Shown one piece after another: positions 43,851 to 52,344 of a stretch of DNA of 64,000 bases. The notes beneath the pieces were generated by a model. It had not been told where the DNA came from, did no database searches, and saw only the letters and a program-made list of their open reading frames with translations. The stretch is taken from positions 310,001 through 374,000 of the forward strand of contig JBIIAO010000002.1 of assembly GCA_044239865.1 (NCBI GenBank). The letters run 5' to 3'. Position 1 is the first letter of the stretch, and each line of letters starts with the position of its first letter. Both the position numbers and the translations under genes were made by a program. Source of the DNA: CAIZGX01 sp044239865 (lineage in GTDB: Bacteria > Bacteroidota > Bacteroidia > Flavobacteriales_D > Sanyastnellaceae).

Positions 43851-44561
43851 TTAATTAGTCAATATTACTTTAGCTGCAGCTTCTGCTGCCGATTGTTCCG
43901 CTGCTTTTTTTGAACCACCTGTACCTCTTCCCACTTCCTTACCGTCTAACTCTAACGCTACAGTGTAAAGCATTTGAGCACCTGTGCTGCGCTGTTCACG
44001 TACAATATACACCAAATGCCTGCGTGTCTTTTGTCCCCACTCGTGCAATTTACTTTTGTAATCCACATCTAAATGAACACGCTCGTCTAGCCCATGCTCC
44101 TTCAATAATTTCAATGCTATTTCCCGAGTGATTTTATATCCTTTATCGAGGAAAAGTGCACCAAATAAGGCTTCTAGTGCATTCCCAATTAGACTTTCAT
44201 GAATTTCTTGTCTGCCGATACTTACATTTAAGAACTCATACAATTTCAAATCGTACCCGATTGCATTAAGATTATCTCGACGAACAATCTTCGATTTCAT
44301 TTTGGTTAGTTCACCTTCTGTGAGGGCAGGATATTTCGAAAACAAATAATGAGCTACTATGCTATCCAAAATAGCATCTCCCAAAAACTCGAGTCGTTCG
44401 TTGCTGTTTTTTATTCCTGGTTGAATTTCATCGGCAGCGCTAGCATGACGCAGCGCAGTCTCATAAAGCGCAAGGTTATTAGGCTTTACATGAAAGGTGT
44501 TTTTGATATAGGTGAAAAGTTCCCTATTGGGATGTGCATTGGAAAAGAATTTCCAAATCAT
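43851..44561 (-). CDS. rnc: Ribonuclease III
   Basis: A 236-residue double-strand-specific endoribonuclease for rRNA and other RNA processing. The catalytic domain carries NERLEFLGDAILDSIVAHYLF near residue 50 (the signature with catalytic acidic residues) and GNALEALFGALFLDKGY with the second acidic set; the C-terminal dsRNA-binding domain has YKSKLHEWGQK, YTVALELDGKEVGRG and GGSKKAAEQSAAEAA. The start overlaps the fabF stop by 4 bases, so translation is coupled. The order acpP-fabF-rnc is widespread in bacteria. Confidence 0.96.
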   Translation of the reverse strand: MIWKFFSNAHPNRELFTYIKNTFHVKPNNLALYETALRHASAADEIQPGIKNSNERLEFLGDAILDSIVAHYLFSKYPALTEGELTKMKSKIVRRDNLNAIGYDLKLYEFLNVSIGRQEIHESLIGNALEALFGALFLDKGYKITREIALKLLKEHGLDERVHLDVDYKSKLHEWGQKTRRHLVYIVREQRSTGAQMLYTVALELDGKEVGRGTGGSKKAAEQSAAEAAAKVILTN

Positions 44562-45808
44562 TCGTATTTCTTAAAAATGGCTGAAGTGTTATGACCGCCG
44601 AACCCGAAGGTGTTCGTCATTGCAATATTAACTTCTCTGTGTTGCGCCGTATTGAAAGTAAAATTCAATTTCGGATCTAAAGCTTCATCGGCATTGACGA
44701 AGTTAATTGTTGGTGGAATGATTCCATTTTTAATAGCCAAGATTGATGCGATTGCTTCAACAGCACCTGCAGCACCTAACAAATGTCCCGTCATTGACTT
44801 CGTACTTGAAATATTCAAGTTGTAAGCGTGCTCTCCAAAAATATTTTGAATGGCCTTCGCTTCTTGAACATCTCCTAATGGAGTAGAAGTTCCGTGAACG
44901 TTGATGTAGTCAATTTCATTTGAAGTAATTCCTGCATCGGAAAGCGCATTCTTCATTACGTTCGTTGCACCAATTCCTTCTGGATGCGGGGCTGTAATGT
45001 GATATGCGTCTGCAGACATTCCACCACCGATAAGCTCGGCATATATTTTAGCTCCACGCGCTTTTGCGTGTTCTAAATCTTCTAAAATAAGACAACCGCC
45101 TCCTTCACCTAATACAAACCCATCGCGGGTTGAATCAAAAGGTCGAGAAGCTGTTTTAAAATTCTCATTGTTTTCAGATAGCGCTCTGCAAGCGTTGAAT
45201 CCACCCACACCTGCCTCACAAATTGCAGCTTCAGAACCACCGCTTACAATAATATCTGCCTTGCCTAAACGAATGTAGTTAAAGGCATCTATTAAAGCGT
45301 TTGTTGAAGAAGCACAAGCTGAAACGGTCGTGTAGTTCGGACCTCTGAATCCGTATTGAATACTGATGTGACCAGAGGCAATATCAGCGATCATTTTCGG
45401 GATGAAGAAAGGATTGAAACGCGGTGTTCCGTCTCCTTTAGCGAAATTAATACACTCTTCTTGGAAAGTGGTTAATCCACCAATCCCTGAACCCCAAATT
45501 ACGCCAACACGATCTTTGTCCACTTTCTCTACATCGAGACCAGAATCCACTATGGCTTCCTTAACAACTACTAGAGCGTAGTGCGTGTAAGGATCCATTT
45601 TGCGCATTTCTTTTCGCTCAATGTGATCTTCAATGTTAAACCCCTTGACTTCACAAGCAAACTTCGTTTTGAACTTGCTCGCGTCAAAGCGCGTTATGAG
45701 ATCAGAACCACTCACACCATTGATAAGACCGTTCCAGTATTCTGGTACAGTATTACCAATGGGTGTTAATGCTCCTAGTCCGGTAACAACGACCCTTCTT
45801 AACTCCAT
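44558..45808 (-). CDS. fabF: Beta-ketoacyl-ACP synthase II
   Basis: A 416-residue condensing enzyme of fatty acid synthesis that elongates acyl-ACP with malonyl-ACP. Motifs: RRVVVTGLGALTPIGN at the start, TVSACASSTNALIDAF near residue 165 with the active-site Cys, INVHGTSTPLGDVQEAKAI near residue 305 and STKSMTGHLLGAAGAVEA near residue 340 with the two catalytic His, and NTFGFGGHNTSAIF at the end. The upstream acpP gene (33-base gap) codes its substrate carrier. Cytoplasmic. Confidence 0.97.
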   Translation of the reverse strand: MELRRVVVTGLGALTPIGNTVPEYWNGLINGVSGSDLITRFDASKFKTKFACEVKGFNIEDHIERKEMRKMDPYTHYALVVVKEAIVDSGLDVEKVDKDRVGVIWGSGIGGLTTFQEECINFAKGDGTPRFNPFFIPKMIADIASGHISIQYGFRGPNYTTVSACASSTNALIDAFNYIRLGKADIIVSGGSEAAICEAGVGGFNACRALSENNENFKTASRPFDSTRDGFVLGEGGGCLILEDLEHAKARGAKIYAELIGGGMSADAYHITAPHPEGIGATNVMKNALSDAGITSNEIDYINVHGTSTPLGDVQEAKAIQNIFGEHAYNLNISSTKSMTGHLLGAAGAVEAIASILAIKNGIIPPTINFVNADEALDPKLNFTFNTAQHREVNIAMTNTFGFGGHNTSAIFKKYE

Positions 45809-45841
45809 AGTTTTCGGGAAAGTTGAATAATATCCGAGTGA

Positions 45842-46075
45842 TTATTTATTCGCAGTGATGTAATCAATTGCTTGACCTACAGTCACAATTTTCTCTGCTT
45901 GATCGTCAGGAATAGCGATATTGAATTCTTTTTCAAATTCCATGATAAGCTCTACAGTATCCAAAGAATCTGCTCCCAAATCATTGGTGAAACTAGCTTC
46001 AGGGGTTACAACTGATGCTTCTACACCGAGTTTATCTACGATGATTTCGGTAACTTTTTGTGCAATTTCAGACAT
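45842..46075 (-). CDS. acpP: Acyl carrier protein
   Basis: A 77-residue acidic carrier protein. The phosphopantetheine attachment serine is in LGADSLDTVELIMEFEKEF near residue 38. It carries growing acyl chains through fatty acid synthesis, including for FabF coded next. It is the first gene of the acpP-fabF-rnc-kbl-FAD oxidoreductase run and has a clear promoter element. Confidence 0.98.
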   Translation of the reverse strand: MSEIAQKVTEIIVDKLGVEASVVTPEASFTNDLGADSLDTVELIMEFEKEFNIAIPDDQAEKIVTVGQAIDYITANK

Positions 46076-46109
46076 TGTCTTGATGTTTTTTAAAGGTTAA
46101 ATACGACCG

Positions 46110-46117
46110 CAAAAGTA
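46110..46117 (-). promoter_or_regulatory. TAnnTTTG element of the acpP operon
   Basis: Minus-strand TACTTTTG followed by CGG, about 35 bases before the acpP start codon. At about the right distance upstream there is TTC where TTG is expected. Confidence 0.5.
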
Positions 46118-46278
46118 CAACTTTTCATGACGAACGCACTTTTTTTTGCTTTTCGTGTTCATTTTCTTTACTTAATCACTGATTTTCAACTGTTTAACAA
46201 ACAAAATTGTTAGTAAAATATTCCTTTAGCCACACTCTAAACTATCTTGCAATTCGAAATTCACTCCTTTTTGAAAGC

Positions 46279-47232
46279 ATGACCTGGGACCAAGATTATC
46301 TGAAAGACAAGAATCTACTTATCATAGGATGTGGAGGATTAGCGCACGCTGCTCTCCCTTATTTGCTTTCATCGGGAATTGGACATGTCACAATCTTCGA
46401 CGGCGACGTTGTTGACGCTTCGAATTTAAATAGACAACATCTTTTCACTCCTGACGACATTGGAAAGAATAAAGCTGCTGTGTTAAAGAATTATTGCTCG
46501 TTTCACTTTCCGAAAGTTAAAATCGTTTCTGAAGAACGAATGTTTGAGCCGCGAGCGGAAAAACTTGAGATAGCCTTTGATCTGGTTTTCGACTTCACCG
46601 ATAGGCTCACAACGAAAGTTGAATTGGCCCAACATTTCGAAAAACAAAGAATTCCATTATTCTATGCTGCAGCGCAAATGAATGTCGGGTCTAGCGCCTT
46701 CATTCATTTGAACAGTATAACCAGCAACATGCTCTTTGGTCATGTTCAAGACGCAAGCAAAGTTGAGCGCAATTGCACCGTTGATGGCGTTTGGCCAACA
46801 GTGGTGGCTTCTGTGGGCATTCATGTTGCCCATCAAGCACTTCAATTTTTGACACTGAATCCTTGTCCTTTCGTGGGTGCTATCGATTATTTCGATGGAA
46901 ACACAGGGCTTTGGTCACGTTTCCATTTCAACCCGAAAGAAAAAAACACCAAGGTGTCAATCACTGTTCAAGAATTACTTCAAGATCACAGTACTCCAAT
47001 ATTTTTTCTAGGTGAAGACGATTCACTCCCAGCTGAAGTCATTTCTGTGACAGCTTCCGAACTGAAAGAGGTAATCGAAAAAATAAATCGTCCGTGTATT
47101 CTTCTGTGCGAAACAGGTGTGCGAGCAAAAGCAGCAGCCGAGCAACTTTCAAAATATTTCAACTTTCCGATAGTCAGTTGGAATAAAAACCTTGAATCTT
47201 TCCTACACTTGTTCCATGAATCAAATGTCTAG
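46279..47232 (+). CDS. ThiF/MoeB-type adenylyltransferase with short rhodanese-like C-terminus
   Basis: A 317-residue E1-like enzyme (counted from the ATG at 46279; an in-frame TTG at 46207 would add 24 residues). The ATP-binding core is NLLIIGCGGLAHAALPYLLS, then TIFDGDVVDASNLNRQHLF and DDIGKNKAAVL, and FDFTDRLTTKVEL, as in MoeB and ThiF. NCTVDGVWPTVVASVG matches the MoeB catalytic-Cys region, but neither of the two zinc CxxC pairs of MoeB is present. The C-terminal about 80 residues look like a shortened rhodanese domain with the loop LLCETGVRAKAAAEQL (C-x2-G-x-R). It should activate a C-terminal carboxylate of a small sulfur-carrier protein for sulfur transfer; which one is unknown. It overlaps the next gene by 17 bases. 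Confidence 0.85.
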   Translation: MTWDQDYLKDKNLLIIGCGGLAHAALPYLLSSGIGHVTIFDGDVVDASNLNRQHLFTPDDIGKNKAAVLKNYCSFHFPKVKIVSEERMFEPRAEKLEIAFDLVFDFTDRLTTKVELAQHFEKQRIPLFYAAAQMNVGSSAFIHLNSITSNMLFGHVQDASKVERNCTVDGVWPTVVASVGIHVAHQALQFLTLNPCPFVGAIDYFDGNTGLWSRFHFNPKEKNTKVSITVQELLQDHSTPIFFLGEDDSLPAEVISVTASELKEVIEKINRPCILLCETGVRAKAAAEQLSKYFNFPIVSWNKNLESFLHLFHESNV

Positions 47233-48523
47233 TTTAAACAGCACCCTTCGCTTTGCAAAGCAGCTTTTAAAAAGGCCTATGAAACCTTCAGAGGACATTC
47301 GTTTGCGCATGCTTCAGCATAGACTGCTTCATGATCTAACATATAGACTTCCCAGCAGTGCGAAAAGAGATGTGCTCATCGGGTTCAAAGAATGGAAACG
47401 CATTGTTTCAAGGAAAACAATTGAACCGACTTTCATTCCAAAATCACCTTGCGTATTGGTTTCCACTTCCAGCCAAAAAGAAATTGCGGAAGAATATATT
47501 TTAGCGAATACCAACCACAAAACGCTAAATGTATTGGCTCGAGAAGAACTAACACTCTCCGATTTTCCATTGAAATTTCATTTCTTCGCGTTGCGAATTT
47601 CTTTGCAATGCCTGTTCGATTCGCGCCGTACCAATCTGGCTTTACTGATTCGCGAAGTGATTGAATGGACAGCCATTTCCGATTTCATTTCAACAAATAA
47701 TACAACGGAATTTTTAGATTTCACGCCGTTTGAAAAAGATAGCAACGCCCTCGCTTACCTGTTAATGGAAGAGGGGATTAAAGTGACGAAAATTCCTTCG
47801 CCCGGACCACTGACCGGACATCACACCTTTATGATAGCGGACGAAGTTGTTCTTTCCAGTGCTTATCAAATGGAGGAGCTTCCTCATTTCGAACATTGGT
47901 ATGTAAAGGAGCTTTTGCATTGGCCTCCTGAGCAATACCTGCGTTACGCGTATTGCTATACGAACGGACCAATTCCACCTAAAAACACCATTGGATTTTA
48001 TTCTCATGGCGAGTGGGTAAGAAGAAAAGCGGGACATGCTGATTTCGGGTTTGGAATTCAAGAAAATGAATTATTTCTGTTGGAATGTCTGAAGACTTTT
48101 TTGAATAAGCATACGAACTTTCAACTCATCGTTTTTCCACATCCAAAGGAACGGAATGATAGTGAATTTCAAACCTTCTATTCAGTTCTTTTTGAGGGAA
48201 CAAACACCATTATTGCTCCGGTTGAAATGAAATCGAGCGAGAACTTCTTCGACGTAAACATTGGGGTTATGGCTTATTCTACGCTGCTCTTCGAGCGTTT
48301 AGCCCTGGGCTACAAAACATTTATTGGCACGAACTTTCAAACTTCATTTCCCATTGAAGGAAGTCCACTTAAAAACCTTTGTCTCTCTAATTACGCCACG
48401 TTCGAAGTGGCATTATTGCTTGCCAATGAGGAAACTGAAAAAGAATTCTTCAATCGCTTAGGGCTAAAAAATTATTCCTTGAAGGAATTCCTCGACCAAA
48501 AGGTCGTGGAAATTCAAAAATGA
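47216..48523 (+). CDS. Unknown protein at the head of the polysaccharide locus
   Basis: A 435-residue protein counted from the ATG at 47216. No signal peptide or membrane segment is seen. The N-terminus is basic and helical (FAKQLLKRPMKPSEDIRLRM). The middle and C-terminal parts alternate strands and helices (PCVLVSTSSQKEIAEEYIL, NTIGFYSHGEWVRRKAGHAD, NFQLIVFPHPKERNDSEF, FDVNIGVMAYSTLLFERLALG, TFIGTNFQTSFPIEGSPL), which looks like a two-domain Rossmann fold with a second domain similar in spirit to capsule or polysialic glycosyltransferases. FPHPKE and the YSTLLFERLALG motif are suggestive of that fold. I cannot assign a family. Context (next to WbpB/D/E-like genes) argues for a role in glycan synthesis. 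Confidence 0.65.
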   Translation: MNQMSSLNSTLRFAKQLLKRPMKPSEDIRLRMLQHRLLHDLTYRLPSSAKRDVLIGFKEWKRIVSRKTIEPTFIPKSPCVLVSTSSQKEIAEEYILANTNHKTLNVLAREELTLSDFPLKFHFFALRISLQCLFDSRRTNLALLIREVIEWTAISDFISTNNTTEFLDFTPFEKDSNALAYLLMEEGIKVTKIPSPGPLTGHHTFMIADEVVLSSAYQMEELPHFEHWYVKELLHWPPEQYLRYAYCYTNGPIPPKNTIGFYSHGEWVRRKAGHADFGFGIQENELFLLECLKTFLNKHTNFQLIVFPHPKERNDSEFQTFYSVLFEGTNTIIAPVEMKSSENFFDVNIGVMAYSTLLFERLALGYKTFIGTNFQTSFPIEGSPLKNLCLSNYATFEVALLLANEETEKEFFNRLGLKNYSLKEFLDQKVVEIQK

Positions 48524-48541
48524 TTGATTACTTTGCAACCG

Positions 48542-49552
48542 ATGAAAATCAAGTTTGCCGTAGTCGGATGTGGAAGTATTGGGAAGCGACACGTTGCTGT
48601 CTTAGACGCTAATCCGGAAATCGAAATCGTTGCGTTGTGCGATAGCCACATTGAGTCGGCGCGCGCACTTTCCGAGTTGTATGGAAATATTCCAGTCTAT
48701 TCTTCTTTCGATGAAATGTTGAAGAATATTCAAGCCGATGTCATTAACGTAGTTACGCCGCACGCTCTTCATTCCGAACAAAGCATTGCCGCGTTACAAG
48801 CAGGATTTAATGTTCTGGTTGAAAAACCTATGTCGCTTTCTGTTGAAGAGGCGAATCGCATGAACGATATAGCAGCGGCTTGCGGAAAGAAATTGTGGGT
48901 AGTGAAACAGAACAGGTTCAATGTTCCTGTTATTCTTGCTGAACAAGCCATTCGCGAAGGATGGCTTGGAAAAATATTCATGGTGAAATGTGATGTGTTG
49001 TGGAACCGTTACCAAGGTTATTACGACGATTCTCCGTGGAGAGGAAAGATTGAAAAAGAAGGAGGAGCGCTTTTCACACAAGCCAGTCATTTCATAGATT
49101 TACTTATCTGGTGGTGCGGAAATGTGGTAAGTGTGAAGGCGAAAGCGGCAACGCAAAATCACAGCATTGAAACCGAAGATAGCGGTGTTGCAGTTATGGA
49201 ATTTGAAAACGGCGCGCTAGGATCATTGGTATGGACCACTTGCGTCTATGAAAAAAACTACGAAGGAAGTATCACCATTATTGGTGAAAAAGGAAGCATT
49301 AAAATTGGCGGTGCCTACTTGAATAAAATTGAATTTTGGAATGTTGAAGGTCATGAATTAGACGCGAATATTGACTTCAACGACAAGCCAAATTCCTACG
49401 GAAAATACCAAGGCACAAGTAGCAATCACGATAAAGTTATTGCCGGTATTGTGAAGGAAATTCAGACAGGAATAGGCCAAAATGTAGAAGGAATCGAAGG
49501 AGTAAGAAGTGTAGATGCCATTGAAAAAATTTACGCCAACATATTGCAATGA
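48542..49552 (+). CDS. Gfo/Idh/MocA family dehydrogenase, WbpB-like
   Basis: A 336-residue NAD-dependent oxidoreductase. The ATG at 48542 gives MKIKFAVVGCGSIGKRHVAV, a standard Rossmann start. NVVTPHALHSEQSIAALQAG and LVEKPMSLSVEEANRM (EKP motif near residue 97), then SPWRGKIEKEGGALFTQASHFIDLL, with the catalytic His of the family. Followed by acyltransferase and aminotransferase genes, this is the WbpB, WbpD, WbpE order for UDP-2,3-diacetamido-2,3-dideoxyglucuronate: WbpB would oxidise C3 of UDP-GlcNAcA. That assignment rests mainly on context. Confidence 0.88.
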   Translation: MKIKFAVVGCGSIGKRHVAVLDANPEIEIVALCDSHIESARALSELYGNIPVYSSFDEMLKNIQADVINVVTPHALHSEQSIAALQAGFNVLVEKPMSLSVEEANRMNDIAAACGKKLWVVKQNRFNVPVILAEQAIREGWLGKIFMVKCDVLWNRYQGYYDDSPWRGKIEKEGGALFTQASHFIDLLIWWCGNVVSVKAKAATQNHSIETEDSGVAVMEFENGALGSLVWTTCVYEKNYEGSITIIGEKGSIKIGGAYLNKIEFWNVEGHELDANIDFNDKPNSYGKYQGTSSNHDKVIAGIVKEIQTGIGQNVEGIEGVRSVDAIEKIYANILQ

Positions 49553-50007
49553 ACGAAGTGAAAAAATACACCGCGCAAATTCGTGACGTTCAATTTGGAA
49601 CAAATGTGACCGTTGTTGAACCTGTGAACTTGTACGAATGTGAAATTGGCAGCGATGTGTTTGTGGGGCCGTTTGTTGAAATTCAGAAAGGAGTAAAAAT
49701 CGGAGACCGAACGCGTATTCAAAGTCATACTTTCATTTGTGAATTGGTCACTATCGGATCGGATTGTTTCGTTGCACACGGTGTTATGTTCACGAACGAT
49801 TTATTCAAAGACGGTGGACCTTCCGGAAACGATAAAACCAAATGGTCTTCCACAGAGATCGGGAATCATGTTTCCATTGGTTCGAATGTCACATTGCTTC
49901 CTGTAACCATCTGCGATAACGTTGTTATTGGAGCGGGTGCAGTTGTTACAAAAAATATTACTGAACCGGGGGTTTATGTAGGAAATCCCGCAAAAAAAAT
50001 ACGCTAA
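49549..50007 (+). CDS. Hexapeptide-repeat N-acetyltransferase, WbpD-like
   Basis: A 152-residue left-handed beta-helix acyltransferase. Hexapeptide repeats run through GSDVFVGPFVEIQKGVKIG, TRIQSHTFICELVTIG, GNHVSIGSNVTLLPVTI and NVVIGAGAVVTKNITEPG. The catalytic-type His lies in CFVAHGVMFTND near residue 74. The expected reaction is acetyl transfer from acetyl-CoA to the 3-amino group of a UDP-sugar uronate. It overlaps the dehydrogenase gene by 4 bases (ATGA) and shares its last base with the aminotransferase gene, so the three are translationally coupled. Confidence 0.9.
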   Translation: MNEVKKYTAQIRDVQFGTNVTVVEPVNLYECEIGSDVFVGPFVEIQKGVKIGDRTRIQSHTFICELVTIGSDCFVAHGVMFTNDLFKDGGPSGNDKTKWSSTEIGNHVSIGSNVTLLPVTICDNVVIGAGAVVTKNITEPGVYVGNPAKKIR

Positions 50008-51101
50008 TGCATATCCCATTTGTAGACCTTAAAGCACAATATTTATCCATTCAATCTGAAATGGACAAAGCGATATCTTCTATTATTTCTAACACTTCAT
50101 TCATTGGCGGACCCGCCGCTGATGCTTTCGAAAAAAGCTACAGCGAATTCATGGGCATGAAGCACACGATTGCATGCGCAAATGGAACCGATAGTTTAGA
50201 AATTTTACTTGTCGCCATGGGCATTCAACCCGGTGATGAAGTGATTGTTCCAGCCATCAGTTGGATTAGCACGGCGGAAGCTGTGACTACAGCAGGTGGT
50301 GTTCCTGTTTTTGTAGATGTTGATGAGCATTTCCTTATTGACCTTTCGAAAATAGAAGAGCGCATTACACCTCGCACCAAAGCAATCATTCCTGTTCACC
50401 TCTATGGGAATCCTGTTGACATGAATGCGCTAATGGCGATTGCAAACAAACACGGCCTACTCGTTCTAGAAGACTGCGCGCAATCGCATGCTGCGGCCGT
50501 ACACGGTAAAAAAGCAGGAACCTTCGGACACGCCGCAAGCTTTAGTTTTTACCCAGGTAAAAACTTAGGTGCCTACGGCGATGCGGGCGGCATGGTTACC
50601 AACAACGACGACATAGCGAAAATCGCCCGAGCCATCGCGAACCACGGGCAAGAAGGAAAACACAACCACACCCGCGAAGGAAGAAATTCGCGCATGGACG
50701 GAATTCAAGCAGCTGTGCTAAATACAAAACTTCCGCACCTTGAAACATGGACAGAGGGACGCAGAAAAAATGCGCATTTGTATCATTCAATCTTGAATGA
50801 AAATGTGGTGAAGCCGATCGAAAGAGAAGGCTTCCGTCACGTGTTTCACCTATACGTAATTCAACACGAAGACCGCGACGGACTAATGGCAAAACTGAAA
50901 GAAGCGCAAATAGACACTGCTGTGCATTACCCCGTTCCATTGCCGTTGATGCCTTGTTACACCTCACGCTTTCATCACACCGAAGCTGACTATCCAGTTG
51001 CAGCAAGACTAGCAAAACGAATTCTTTCACTACCGATGTATTCGGAACTCACGCACGATCAAATTGCCTACGTAGCCGCGCATGTAAATGCCAACTACTA
51101 A
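50007..51101 (+). CDS. DegT/DnrJ/EryC1/StrS sugar aminotransferase, WbpE-like
   Basis: A 364-residue PLP enzyme. Motifs: HIPFVDLKAQYLSIQSEMDKA region at the start, ACANGTDSLEILLVAMG, VIVPAISWISTAEAV, AIIPVHLYGNPVDMNALM, LEDCAQSHAAAVHGKKAG, and the PLP-Lys in SFYPGKNLGAYGDAGG near residue 185. NSRMDGIQAAVL and AVHYPVPLPLMPCY are typical of the sugar aminotransferases. It should transfer an amino group from glutamate to the 3-keto sugar made by the WbpB-like enzyme, ahead of acetylation by the WbpD-like one. Confidence 0.93.
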   Translation: MHIPFVDLKAQYLSIQSEMDKAISSIISNTSFIGGPAADAFEKSYSEFMGMKHTIACANGTDSLEILLVAMGIQPGDEVIVPAISWISTAEAVTTAGGVPVFVDVDEHFLIDLSKIEERITPRTKAIIPVHLYGNPVDMNALMAIANKHGLLVLEDCAQSHAAAVHGKKAGTFGHAASFSFYPGKNLGAYGDAGGMVTNNDDIAKIARAIANHGQEGKHNHTREGRNSRMDGIQAAVLNTKLPHLETWTEGRRKNAHLYHSILNENVVKPIEREGFRHVFHLYVIQHEDRDGLMAKLKEAQIDTAVHYPVPLPLMPCYTSRFHHTEADYPVAARLAKRILSLPMYSELTHDQIAYVAAHVNANY

Positions 51102-52341
51102 AAAACATATCATACTTGTCAATTATGACTTCCCTCCCAACAAAGGAATTGGAGGAAGGCGTTGGGGTAAGTTAGCAAAAGAATTCGCAGAGCAAAATTG
51201 CATTGTTCATGTAATAAAAGCAGAAGCGCTGAGCGACACAGAAAAATCTGTTTGGAGCGAAGAGGTGAATAGTAAAAACATTTATGTTCATTCACTGCCT
51301 CGTGTCTACCCTAAGATTCTTCTTGGTCAGCCCAAAAGTTTTCTAGAAAAAATTCAATACCGAAAAGCGCTTAATTCCATAAAAAAGAATTTCAAAGGAA
51401 CTCCGTACGATATTAGTTTGGGTTGGGAACAAAACCTTGTTCCCAAACTTAATGATGTGGTGAAAAAATTTCCAATCGAATGGATCTTCGCAACAGGTGC
51501 CCCCTGGGATATGCTTCGTGCAGTTGCTGAATGGAAGAAGGATCATCCTTCTATAAAATACTGGGCAGATTTCCGCGACCCTTGGCTGAATGCGCGCAAC
51601 TACGGCATGCCGTTTTTAAGTCCTGAGAAAAAGAAAGAAGAAGAGAATAAAGCGCAAAGCGTTCTTCAAAATGCAACCGTACTTTCTGCACCCGCCATGC
51701 CGATATTGGAGCATTTTTCTTCGTTGAATCTCATTGATTCAACCAATAATAAATTCTTTCACTTAAAGCACTTTCATTCGGAACCGAAACTTACCGAACA
51801 ATCGTTCGGTTTCTCTTCTACAGAAATAATCATTGAATACGGCGGCGAAATTTATTTAGACACTGAGACTTACCTCCACCAGCTTGCGAAAGATTTAACA
51901 AAACTTCGCGAGTTCAACACCGCTCTGTACGAGAGACTGAACATAAACTTCCACTCTTCAAGTTTCGGGAAAATACAGTCTATTTTCAAGCACCATCCTT
52001 GTGTTCGTATTTCAGATTCAATTGGAAAAAAGATTGAAGACCGCATTGCCCAAGCCCATTGGTGTGTCATACTGCTCGCTGAACACAACAAAGATTTCTT
52101 CACCACGAAATACTTCGAATACCAAACCCTCGGAACTCCTTACTTATACCTTGGAGCGTACGGTGACGTGCAACAAATCATTGAAGAAGAAAACAGAGGA
52201 ACAACCTGGGGTAATTTCTTCCAAAGACTTCTTGAAAACAACCCATTAAATCCAAGCGATTTCAATCAAGAAGCAAGCGACAATAATTCCCTGTCATTTC
52301 GTGTGACTGAAATGTTGGAACACATGAAATCATTTCATTAA
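51088..52341 (+). CDS. Glycosyltransferase, paralogue of the 539-1846 gene
   Basis: A 417-residue GT-B glycosyltransferase. The start ILVNYDFPPNKGIGGRRWGKL, IFATGAPWDMLRAVAE and YWADFRDPWLNARNYG copy the motif order of the gene at 539-1846 (which has WLADFRDPW at the same place), so the two belong to one subfamily. The C-terminal half has IIIEYGGEIYLDT and YFEYQTLGTPYLYLGAYG in the donor-binding region. It overlaps the aminotransferase gene by 14 bases. Donor and acceptor unknown; it belongs to the polysaccharide operon. Confidence 0.85.
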   Translation: MPTTKKHIILVNYDFPPNKGIGGRRWGKLAKEFAEQNCIVHVIKAEALSDTEKSVWSEEVNSKNIYVHSLPRVYPKILLGQPKSFLEKIQYRKALNSIKKNFKGTPYDISLGWEQNLVPKLNDVVKKFPIEWIFATGAPWDMLRAVAEWKKDHPSIKYWADFRDPWLNARNYGMPFLSPEKKKEEENKAQSVLQNATVLSAPAMPILEHFSSLNLIDSTNNKFFHLKHFHSEPKLTEQSFGFSSTEIIIEYGGEIYLDTETYLHQLAKDLTKLREFNTALYERLNINFHSSSFGKIQSIFKHHPCVRISDSIGKKIEDRIAQAHWCVILLAEHNKDFFTTKYFEYQTLGTPYLYLGAYGDVQQIIEEENRGTTWGNFFQRLLENNPLNPSDFNQEASDNNSLSFRVTEMLEHMKSFH

Positions 52342-52344
52342 TTC

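Noticed and set aside
46076..46278. Coding extension of the ThiF-like gene upstream to the TTG at 46207
   Set aside because: Not excluded, but the added 24 residues show no clear MoeB N-terminal pattern and start with a weak codon, so the ATG at 46279 is preferred.
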